From the NCBI RefSeq assembly GCF_004348445.1, contig NZ_SMKV01000041.1, positions 1 to 46,701 of the forward strand: a stretch of DNA of 46,701 bases, in the 5' to 3' direction. Below the pieces are notes generated by a model that was given only the letters and a program-made list of their open reading frames with translations, had not been told where the DNA came from and searched no databases. Shown piece after piece: positions 38,201 to 45,300 of this stretch (the first letter of the stretch is position 1; each line of letters opens with the position of its first letter). The translations under genes and the position numbers were made by a program. The stretch comes from Saccharopolyspora aridisoli. GTDB taxonomy: Bacteria; Actinomycetota; Actinomycetes; Mycobacteriales; Pseudonocardiaceae.

Positions 38201-38285
38201 CCGCGTCCACGCCGCCGAGGTGCCGCTCGCGGACCTTCTCGCGCCTGCCGTCCCCGCGGCAGAGCAGTTCGTCGGCGCCGCTCAT
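35199..38285 (-). CDS. Large baseplate J-like protein (Afp11-like wedge)
   Basis: 1028 residues from ATG 38285. The segment LIDYTARDYDALRRVLLDRL followed by MTLVELLAYTGDQLGYQQDA is the hallmark of the first putative baseplate assembly protein of eCIS particles. A baseplate J core lies near residues 690-900 (RLVLRFGDGRCGAAPKPGA, LRAVTAEDYAALAAEVPGVQ). It forms the baseplate wedge, pairing with the next gene product. Start overlaps the gp25 stop (38282-38285) and stop overlaps the next start (35199-35202), so the subunits are made in coupled amounts. Confidence 0.88.
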   Translation of the reverse strand: MSGADELLCRGDGRREKVRERHLGGVDAVEVADDGRTLVVTFIGKAPRGVGPENVRIDGGRRITGITAVRVSVRREEDPELDDLMHVVLDRTGDTTRYRLSIVDTDPHGRPGTEPFPGFDQRYCGAEFSFRPGGPTPFDCAGEPPCEPDVPAAPLIDYTARDYDALRRVLLDRLALTTPGWTERLAPDLGMTLVELLAYTGDQLGYQQDAVATEAYLDTARRRISVRRHVRLIDYPIHDGCNARAFVAVETAEDVVLESGTFRFAAIDPCPRGPHDPPEPGPVLDEAGLADLDDRDAVEIFETVGDDALPLRRAHNEIRFWTWGDELCRIPAGARSATLRDEWADEDRAERALRLRPGDLLVLEEVRGARTGTPGDADPAHRQAVRLTSVTPVVDELLDQPVLEVGWAREDALRFALCLSIRAGINCEPVSDVSVARGNVVLADHGRRVRPDTVVVPPEPAVPASCEPGFGCFDRTDGNEPAELVAALVDKTRRRTLVAKDVQALHEIFGEPATTRAGIGLENAGRRRQRVVPSTAHAQADALRRLLAQSVYPGIPPRFRAALTRSPVVQAAPFPDPAHIAAGQASRLAAIPGRVRRRLVELWRSARENGLSDAEIEEITTLFGGRFAEPLREHPVAVLRELLHRDDELLAVKRRRLEVLTARARAGTVLGADIAWEIAHDWGLAHAEGLEPAEPVLHGPAAAVTQDPRAALPAVRVHDGERVWTPRRDLLDSGPRDRHFVGELDDDGRLVLRFGDGRCGAAPKPGARLEIHYRLGGGAVGNLGAEAINHLVLRTPETGRLPAATVRNPLPAVGGTEPEPVEQVRQLAPLDLRRTRLRAVTAEDYAALAAEVPGVQRAAAELRWTGARQQVHVAVDALGSGDPGADLLAEVRDHLQRSRRIGHQLIVRPAVEVPLDIALRVCAAPGHQRGQIIADLKRAFGRGRTGFFHPDALGFGEPVRLSRIVATATAVPGVIDARVTRLRRLFHADAGELEEGLLRVRGLEVACCDNDPEHPENGVFELEIGGER

Positions 38286-38653
38286 CCCGCACCCCGCCCT
38301 TCGAAGACCTCGTCGCGGCGCGTCCCGGTGGCCCGCACCCGGTAGCGGAGCCCGACCCGCACGGTTTCGGCGTCCGGCACGATGTCCAGCGACTCGACCT
38401 CCACCAGGTCACCGAGCCAGCGCTCCACGGCGGCGTGCACCGACAGCTCCAGCGTCGCGGTCAGTTCCGGGCTGTTCGGCGCGAACACCGCGTCGAGCAG
38501 GCCGCAGCCGAAGTCGGGCCGCATCACCCGCTCGCCGGGGTTGGTGAACAGCAGCTGCTCGATGAGGTCGCGCACGTGCTCGTCGTGGCCGGCCCGCGCG
38601 GTGCGCCCGCGCCGATCCGGCCGGTAGGGGAAGGCGATGTCGATGCGGTTCAC
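38282..38653 (-). CDS. GPW/gp25-like baseplate wedge protein
   Basis: 123 residues from GTG 38653 (VNRIDIAFPYRPDRRGRTAR), overlapping the PAAR-like stop by 4 nt with a GGGGGTGAG stretch upstream. Contains the gp25 core HVRDLIEQLLFTNPGERVMR PDFGCGLLDAVF, with the E-R-x-x-x-P-x-F-G-x-G motif diagnostic of the T4 gp25/P2 W family (also related to T6SS TssE). It links the inner baseplate to the sheath start. Confidence 0.9.
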   Translation of the reverse strand: MNRIDIAFPYRPDRRGRTARAGHDEHVRDLIEQLLFTNPGERVMRPDFGCGLLDAVFAPNSPELTATLELSVHAAVERWLGDLVEVESLDIVPDAETVRVGLRYRVRATGTRRDEVFEGRGAG

Positions 38654-38979
38654 CGGCAGCTCACCCCCGATCCGCCGCGTGCCACGGGCCTGCCGCGCGG
38701 GACGAGGTTCGCGCCGAAGCACTGCCCGTCGGTGGAGTCCAGCAGCACCGGCACGCCGTCGACGAGAACCGCCTGCGACGGCGGGTTCCAGCGCACGGTC
38801 AGGCACGGATCGCGGGTGCTGTCGATCACCAACGGGCAGCCGACCACGGTGAAGGCGTCCGACGCGGTGCGCACCGCCCGGCCGTCGACCAGCACCGTCG
38901 AGGAGGAGTTGGCGGTGACGATCCGGCCGCCGTGCGGGCACTGCAATCCGGTGGTGGCGTCGATGAGATTCCCGGTCAA
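38650..38979 (-). CDS. PAAR-like spike-tip protein
   Basis: 109 residues with an unusual TTG start at 38979 supported by a GGGGGAC ribosome site. Small beta-rich protein with repeated VDGR/VDGVPV turns and Cys/His residues (LQCPHGGRI, VVGCPLVID, SDGQCFGANL) compatible with a metal-bound spike apex. Position between the spike (gpV-like) and gp25 genes is where eCIS loci place the PAAR-like tip (Afp10-type). Assignment rests mostly on position and composition. Confidence 0.68.
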   Translation of the reverse strand: MTGNLIDATTGLQCPHGGRIVTANSSSTVLVDGRAVRTASDAFTVVGCPLVIDSTRDPCLTVRWNPPSQAVLVDGVPVLLDSTDGQCFGANLVPRGRPVARGGSGVSCR

Positions 38980-38988
38980 GGCGTCCCC

Positions 38989-39507
38989 CTACTGCCTTCT
39001 GGGCACGGTCAGCCGGCCCTGGTTGATGATGACCTCGTCCCCCACGAGTTCGATGAGCGCGCCGCGACCGCTGCCGATCGTCACGCCCTTCTCGTCGATC
39101 TGCACGTACGCCCCGCCCGGCGCCCGCAGCAGGATTCCCTCGCCGCCGGGCACGTCCGACATGAGCAGCTTGTGATCGCCGGGGGTCTGGAGGACCACGG
39201 GTTTGTCCTGGTTCTGGGCGTCCGGAGGCAGTTCCGCGCGTTCGCCGTACCAGCAGCCGGTCCAGATCGGGAAGCTCGGATCGCCCTGCTCGAACTCCAC
39301 CCAGACCCCGGCGCCGACCTCGGGAACCACGAACTGCCCGGCCTCGCGCCCGGTGAACGGCAGGCACGGCAACGCCCACGTCGAGGTCAGGTCCCCGAGC
39401 ACGTCGGGCACCTGCGCGGTGATCCGGCCGATGCCCAGCGGATCGGCGTTGTCCATCACGCGACCCCGGAACTTGCCGAGGAAGCGGGCGTTGGGTGCGT
39501 CGGCCAT
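38989..39507 (-). CDS. Baseplate spike protein (gpV / gp5 / VgrG OB-fold type)
   Basis: 172 residues from ATG 39507 with AGGAGG seven nt upstream. N-terminal OB-fold: FRGRVMDNADPLGIGRITAQ, then VLGDLTSTWALPCLPFTG, VPEVGAGVWVEFEQGDPSFP and WTGCWYG, a pattern shared by phage P2 gpV, T4 gp5 and VgrG. The C-terminal third (LRAPGGAYVQIDEKGVTIG, LIELVGDEVIIN) is repetitive beta sequence expected to form the trimeric spike. It forms the puncturing device under the hub. Confidence 0.9.
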   Translation of the reverse strand: MADAPNARFLGKFRGRVMDNADPLGIGRITAQVPDVLGDLTSTWALPCLPFTGREAGQFVVPEVGAGVWVEFEQGDPSFPIWTGCWYGERAELPPDAQNQDKPVVLQTPGDHKLLMSDVPGGEGILLRAPGGAYVQIDEKGVTIGSGRGALIELVGDEVIINQGRLTVPRRQ

Positions 39508-39518
39508 GTGCGGTCCTC

Positions 39519-40658
39519 CTAGGGGCGGACCCGGTCGCTGTCGGCGACGAGTCCCTCGCGGGAGAGCGTGAAGTTCTGCTGGTAGGAACCGACCCGGATG
39601 TTGTGGGTGACGGACTTGACGTAGTAGTCGCCGTCGTAGGTCACACCCGCCCCGCGCACCCCGACCAGTTCACGGGGCCGCAGCAGGTAGCCGTGCCGGT
39701 TGACGTCGAGTTGACCGGACCCGTTGATCGCGTCCGCCGAGGTCGCGGCTTGCGCGAGCGCCCGCGCGCGGGCGCGCTCGAAATCCATCTTGGCGGTGCC
39801 GGGCAACGCCTTTCGCTTCAGCGCGGGGGAGGCGCGGCGCGCCAGCGGTGGGCGCAGCGGACCGATGTCGGGGTCGGGCAGCAGCGTCACGTCCCGGGTC
39901 CGCGGATCCTGCACCCGCGCCTCGGGCTGCTCGCGCGCCGTCCCGTCGTAGGCGAACGTCAGCTGGTCCACAGTGGAATCGGCACCCATGTTGACGCTCA
40001 GCGCGTGCTGCCGCTGCCCGAGCCGCTTCTCCGGCCCCCAGTAGGCGGTGGAGCGGCCCGGTCGGGGGCCGGGTTCGAGGTAGAAGGTGAAGCCGTTGGC
40101 GTGCGCCAGATCGTTGATGTAGGACAGGTCGGTGCTGGACTGGTAGTCGACCCGCAGCTGCTCTCGCGGCGGCTGGTGCACCTGCTCGCGCACGATGCGC
40201 GGCTCGATGCCGTAATCGGAGTAGCGGCCCAGAATCCGCTCGGCCCGCTGCGAGGGCGCCAGGTTCGGGTAGCGCTCGGCCCGCTCTTCGAGGTCGAGCA
40301 GCAGCGTGAGGTCCTCGCCGGTGATGGTCAGCGTCGACTGGCCGGGCTGGTTGCTGGACCCGACCTCGTTGCGCACGATCAGCCCGTCCAGCAGCACGAA
40401 CGGCGTGCCCTTGATGGTGACGACCACGATGATGCGGGTCTTCGGGCCGAAGAACCCCTCCGGCAGCAGCCGCTCGATGATCCGGCCCTTCTTGGTGAGG
40501 TCGAAGGCCAGCTGAAAACCGCTGCGCTCACCGGCGGTGCTGGTGATCTGCGCCGACAGCAGCGCCTGCATCACCTCGCCGGGCACGGGGCGCGCGAGCT
40601 TCGGGCCCATCAGCAGGTTCAGGTGCACGGGTCCGCGCCCGATGGGGATCTCAGACAT
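39519..40658 (-). CDS. Hub protein (phage late control D / gp27-like)
   Basis: 379 residues. IGRGPVHLNLLMGPKLARPV at the start, LAFDLTKKGRIIERLLPEGF, GSSNQPGQSTLTITGEDLTL, and RVDYQSSTDLSYINDLAHAN with GFTFYLEP belong to the gpD/gp27/VgrG N-terminal hub family, and DGDYYVKSVTHNIRVGSYQQ near the C-terminus is a common hub ending. It forms the trimeric hub that connects inner tube and spike; the split of hub and spike into two genes is usual in many actinobacterial eCIS. Start overlaps the LysM-like gene by 8 nt. Confidence 0.88.
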   Translation of the reverse strand: MSEIPIGRGPVHLNLLMGPKLARPVPGEVMQALLSAQITSTAGERSGFQLAFDLTKKGRIIERLLPEGFFGPKTRIIVVVTIKGTPFVLLDGLIVRNEVGSSNQPGQSTLTITGEDLTLLLDLEERAERYPNLAPSQRAERILGRYSDYGIEPRIVREQVHQPPREQLRVDYQSSTDLSYINDLAHANGFTFYLEPGPRPGRSTAYWGPEKRLGQRQHALSVNMGADSTVDQLTFAYDGTAREQPEARVQDPRTRDVTLLPDPDIGPLRPPLARRASPALKRKALPGTAKMDFERARARALAQAATSADAINGSGQLDVNRHGYLLRPRELVGVRGAGVTYDGDYYVKSVTHNIRVGSYQQNFTLSREGLVADSDRVRP

Positions 40659-40989
40659 GGCCCAACCCGTCCGGTACGCCGATGACCTTGCCGGGTTCGT
40701 CGGTGAGCTCGCGCGGGTCGAGCACGGGGTTGGCGTCGGCGATCCGCCACCACTGGCCGGGATCGCCGAAGTACCGCTGCCCCAAGTGATCCGGCCGTTC
40801 CCCGTCAGCGACCACGTGCGGCGAGGTGCTGTCGTCGTTCTTCGGGATGAGCCGGCGCTTCACGTAGCGCACCTCGGTCCCGTCGGGCCGGCGGTGCACG
40901 GCGACCTCGGCGTCGTGATACCGGCTGGAGCGCGGGTACGGGTGCGACCCGGGAATGTCGTCGAGTGCGCTCTCGAACGGCTCGATCAC
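40651..40989 (-). CDS. LysM-like / gp53-like eCIS adaptor protein
   Basis: 112 residues, with a polar N-terminus and a C-terminal module RPDHLGQRYFGDPGQWWRIA DANPVLDP resembling the LysM/gp53 family (Afp7-type). Such proteins lock the inner tube to the hub or baseplate. It overlaps the hub gene by 8 nt and follows the CIS tube-domain gene by 3 nt. Confidence 0.82.
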   Translation of the reverse strand: MIEPFESALDDIPGSHPYPRSSRYHDAEVAVHRRPDGTEVRYVKRRLIPKNDDSTSPHVVADGERPDHLGQRYFGDPGQWWRIADANPVLDPRELTDEPGKVIGVPDGLGHV

Positions 40990-40992
40990 GGC

Positions 40993-41670
40993 CTACCTTC
41001 CCATGTCCGCGGTGCTCAGCCCCAACGCGCCCAACGACCCGGGCGCCGCGACACCGGCCATCCGCTCCTTCTGCGCCAGGTGCGCCATGTACAACTCGGC
41101 ACCCCTGTGCCCGGCGGGAAGGTCGCTGATCGTCAGCAACTTCACGCTCAAGCTCAGGCTCGCCCGGATCGGGTTCAGGTTGACGTCGAAAGCCGACTCG
41201 TTGATGGAGAACTCGGACAGCTTCACGGGCACCACCCGCTTGCTCCCCCAGGTGAACAACGTCAACGGCATCTCGATCGGACTGATCTCGATCGCCCCGT
41301 TCTTCGCCAACCGACTGTGCTCCCGAAGCTGAGCGGTCGAGGGCTGCACCAGCATCTCCAACGTGGCCAGCTGAGGATGAATCCCGTGGGGAGCAGTTAC
41401 ATCCAGCTGATCGGTGGCATCCAACTCAGCAGTGAACTTCCAAGACTCCTGAGCAGGCCCCTTCAGTCGCAGCGCTTCGTTCTTGTCCCCGCTCCCACTG
41501 CCCCCACCGCCGGAATCCCCTTCACCTCCGGCAGACTGCGGCGACACGGAGCGTTCCAGCGAGTCGGGGTTGAACTGCAACACGATCACCCGCTGCGGCG
41601 TCCCCCGCTCAGGATCGACGACCACGATCCCGGATCGGATCGGCTTGGGTATGTCGGCGTACCGGGTCAC
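40993..41670 (-). CDS. CIS tube-domain protein (tube initiator)
   Basis: 225 residues. VIVLQFNPDSLERSVSPQ followed by a Gly/Ser-rich loop, then KGPAQESWKFTAELDATDQL and GIHPQLATLEMLVQP, is the pattern of the contractile injection system tube-protein N-terminal domain family. Later segments IEMPLTLFTWGSKRVVPVKL and FDVNLNPIRASLSLSVKLL also fit. It probably caps the inner tube at the baseplate. Its start overlaps by 4 nt (41667-41670) the stop of the putative immunity gene, so that accessory gene sits inside the structural operon. Confidence 0.88.
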   Translation of the reverse strand: MTRYADIPKPIRSGIVVVDPERGTPQRVIVLQFNPDSLERSVSPQSAGGEGDSGGGGSGSGDKNEALRLKGPAQESWKFTAELDATDQLDVTAPHGIHPQLATLEMLVQPSTAQLREHSRLAKNGAIEISPIEMPLTLFTWGSKRVVPVKLSEFSINESAFDVNLNPIRASLSLSVKLLTISDLPAGHRGAELYMAHLAQKERMAGVAAPGSLGALGLSTADMGR

Positions 41671-42374
41671 AGTCGATCCTCCAGACGTTTGGCCAGATCC
41701 GTGTAGTCGTGATCGGGGAAAATGTTGGGGAACAATTCGAGCATGTACTTCAGGTCTGCGGCTATTTCTCGAAAGCGTTCGTTGTGCAGGGGTGCTTCAG
41801 TGAATAGATATTGCCAGCCAAATGTCCCTTTGGTGAGCAGGAGGGCGTCCAGGTATCCGTGATAGTCGAGATCCATGCGCAGGTAATCAAGGTCGAATCC
41901 CGGGGTTCGACTCAAATCCTTGTCGTAATACCATATTTCCAGAGGGTTGACGTCCTTCTGGATGCGGACGGCTCCCATCAGCCCGTTTGCGGCGCGTGGA
42001 GTGTCGTCGATTACTCGGAGTTCTGAAAAGAACCGAATCTCGTCTGGAGGTGAGCCGTCCCATCCGAGGTCAGGCGGACGCCGAAGGAGGCATTCATAGA
42101 ACTCCGTGATCGAAAATTCTCCGCTGAGGTGTCGTCGCGTGTCAACCGTATGCCAGCAGGATGACAGCTCCGAGATTCCGACCACCCCCTGTGCGAGGCT
42201 GGGATCCAGTATTGTGCCTTCCCAGTCCGGGAGGTCCTCAAAGACGCTGGCAAGGTCGCCGAATTCTTCTCCCCATACTCCCTCGTGTTCGAAATCGACA
42301 ACGACGTATTCGCATTCGCGGATCTCATTGAATGATTCGAGATGCGCCTGTTCGGTGTCGGTCAGGTCGCGCAT
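41667..42374 (-). CDS. Hypothetical protein, putative immunity to the upstream cargo toxin
   Basis: 235 residues from ATG 42374 with AAGGAAG upstream, 25 nt after the cargo gene stop. Soluble, acidic and aromatic-rich (ECEYVVVDFEHEGVWGEEFG, LDYHGYLDALLLTKGTFGWQ); no recognised catalytic motif. Its lower G/C content and relaxed codon bias match the last kilobase of the cargo gene and contrast with the structural genes on its left. Size, acidity, position directly after a toxin-like C-terminus, and shared atypical composition suggest an immunity protein. This is inference; it could also be a chaperone or loading adaptor for the cargo. Confidence 0.6.
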   Translation of the reverse strand: MRDLTDTEQAHLESFNEIRECEYVVVDFEHEGVWGEEFGDLASVFEDLPDWEGTILDPSLAQGVVGISELSSCWHTVDTRRHLSGEFSITEFYECLLRRPPDLGWDGSPPDEIRFFSELRVIDDTPRAANGLMGAVRIQKDVNPLEIWYYDKDLSRTPGFDLDYLRMDLDYHGYLDALLLTKGTFGWQYLFTEAPLHNERFREIAADLKYMLELFPNIFPDHDYTDLAKRLEDRL

Positions 42375-42399
42375 TGTGCTTCCTTGTGGCTGCTCGTCC

Positions 42400-45300
42400 T
42401 TACGGCTTCTTATTGAATATCAAGTGTCGGTTGGCTGCTGCATCGATTACATTCTGCTTGTTGTTCGTGTAGTTCGGCAACGAGCGTTTCCGCTTCTTGT
42501 GGACGTCGTCCATGGCACGTAGGAGCTGGGTGGTGCTTCTAAGGTTCCTGTTCTTGCTCTTGACTGCCGCGACGATTAGTTTGGCAAAGGAATCCGGAAC
42601 GTCAAGCATCCGCCGGATTCGGTTCTTTCCGTCGTGGTTGACGTAGCACCTGTTCTCGATGCTTGGCTGTGGTGGCTTTTCGAGGTCGCTCCTGCTGTGG
42701 CTGCGGTGGTGTGGTGCGGGTTTTTCTTTCCACTTTTGCTTATCTGGATCGGGTTCGTATACGCCCCATTCGGCTCGAAGATGGCTAGGGAATCCCGGAA
42801 CACTTCCGTTGTGGTAATTGACGTCGATCTTGTACCACGCGGGCTTCTTGCTGCCGGAGCGCACGTGCGATTCTGGAAATTTTTCTATACTATTTTTGAA
42901 GTTCGTGTTTATTCTGCTTCTGGCTGGAACAAGGTTGGAACCCTTCGCGGGTCCTCCGAGCCTTTCTGTTAGTAGGTGCATTCGAACCCAGCGATTGCTG
43001 CTATCGGTGTTCAGGTCGTACTTGTTCAGGTGTCGAAACCCGATTGGCTCCAGCTGCTTATTTGCCTTCCCGGCCGTCTGGCCGTGGCTTCCGACGAATC
43101 TTTTGCTGATGTACTCGGCCTTGAAGTTGCGCGCAAGCTTGTTGTCGGAAAAGTCTGGAATCCTTGTTGGAGGGAGTGCTGGATCTTCTGGAATCTTGAG
43201 GTAGTCCTTCTCGTCGGTGGCTGAGTGTTCGCCGGACGTCACGGGCAGACTTGGGTTGAGTGTGGCGACGTCCTGGAATCTGGTGGACCCGGCTCGTACG
43301 AGTGAAGTGAGTCGATACCATCGACGAAATGCTCGAAGAAGTCCCTTGTGCAGTGGCTGTGGAAGGCCCTGGGAGAGTCGCGGGCGCAGGGCGCGCCGGA
43401 TGCGTGCGACGATTAGGGCAAGTCGGGCGGATTTAAATCCGTTCGATTCTTCCTCGCCTCTTCTATCTTCCTTTATCCTGCGCCTTTCTCGATCGTCTTC
43501 TTTGGCTTTGTTTCGGTTGTCTCTCCTGGGGGGTCTTGTCTTGTTCGTGTTGTCTTTGCTGTTGGAGTTCTTGCGCTTGTCGCGTCGGTCGTCGTCCTTG
43601 TCTCTTTCCCTTTTGTCGTTTGAGTCGTCGTTTTTGCGCTCGTTGGAGTCTTTGTCCTTGGCCTCGTGTCCGGGGTCGTCATCGTCCTTGCGGTTGGTGG
43701 TGCCCTTATCGTCGTTCTTCGGTCCGGTGTCGTCTTCGTTCCTGTCGTTCTTCTGCCGGTCCTTTGTGGTGCCCGTGTCCTCCCGCGGTTTTTGAGGTTT
43801 GTCGGCCTTGGGCTTCGGTTTGGCGTTGGGGGTGGGTTTGGTGTCGGGTTTGTCTTCGTCGCGCTTGCCCTTGGGGTTGCCGTCCTTGTCCTTGGCTGCT
43901 GGGGAGTCGTCTCGGTCGGTGGGTTTGCGGTCTCGGAAGTCCGGGTTGTCCTTGTCCGGGCGTTGGTCTCGGTCGTTGTCCTCGCGGCGTCGGCGGTCTT
44001 GGTCGTTCTCGTTTCTGCCGCGGTCGTTGTGGGTGCGTTCGGGCTTCGCGGTGTCTCGGTCCGGGCCGGGTTTGCCGCCCGGCTTGTGTGCGGCCTGGCG
44101 GGCGGCTGAGCTCGGGGAGGTTCGGTCGTCCTGGCGCTCGCGGTCCTTCTCGTCGCGGCTGTTGTCTCGGCGGCCGGTGTCGTTTCGGCGCTCGTCAGTG
44201 CGTCGATCCCCGTTGTCGCCTTCGTCGCTACGTCGCCCCCTGCTGTCGCGGCGGCCTTCGCCGGGGCGGGTGTTGTCGGGCCCGGAGCTGTTCGTGCGCT
44301 GGCGGGGACGTTGGTGGCCGCGGGAAGAGTCTTCACCTTCGGCGCCGTGGCCGGGCTTCTTCTTCCGACGGCCCTTGGTGGCGATCTTCTCGGCCATGCC
44401 TTTCAGGCGGTCGCCGACTTTGCCGACGTACTTGCCGATGCCGTCGAGGAGGAATTCATACGCCAGCTCCAGCACGGCGACGATGCCTGCGGCCACTGCC
44501 TTGGCGAACAGGACGCCTGCTCCGCCCTTGCGGACGTTCTTCAGCCACGTCAGCACGGCACCGAAGGCGCGCATGATCTCGCCGAGGGCTCCGATGGCAG
44601 TTTGCAGGAAGTCGATGACCGCCAGGACCCAGCCGGCGCCTGGGATGAGCTTGGCGACGACCTTGGTGATGACGATCTCGCCGATGATGAACGGCAGCTG
44701 CGGGACGATCGCGTCCCAGACCTGCTTGGCCATCCACGCCAGCGTCACTCCGCCCTTGATGAGGCGGTTGAAGATCTCCTTCGGCAGGCCGATGATCTCT
44801 TCGATCTTCTGGTTGAACCAGTTCTTCACCGCGCCGACCACTTGCTTGAACAGGTGGTTCTGAGCGCCGTCCTCGGCGGAGCCCTTCAGACCTGACAGCC
44901 AGCCGCCAGGGTCGCGGAGGAAGTCGGCGGCGATCATCATGAACTGGCCGAGCCCGCTGAGCAGCTTCGAGGCGAAGTCCATGACGGCTTTGACCGCGTC
45001 CTTCACCGCCTTGACGGCGGCGTCCCAGGCCTTCTTCAGCAGGTTGAGGATGTCGTTGAGCAGCTTGGCGATCGCGTTGAGCAGATCGGTGATGATTTGC
45101 TTGAGCTGTTCGGCCAGCTTCTGGACCAGGGCGATCGCGGCTTCGATGAGATCGGTGATGAACTTGCGGATCTTGTTGGCGAGCTCGACGATCGCGCGGA
45201 CCATGGCCTTGGCCAGCTCGACCAGTTCCTCGATGACCTTCGTGATCAGGTTGATGATCGCGTCGCGGATGTCGTTGATCATCTTCTCGATGTCGAACTT

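Noticed and set aside
43536..44863. Plus-strand frames rich in Arg, Ser, Cys and Leu opposite the charged linker
   Set aside because: Artefact of the low-complexity codons of the cargo linker; compositionally extreme and without motifs.
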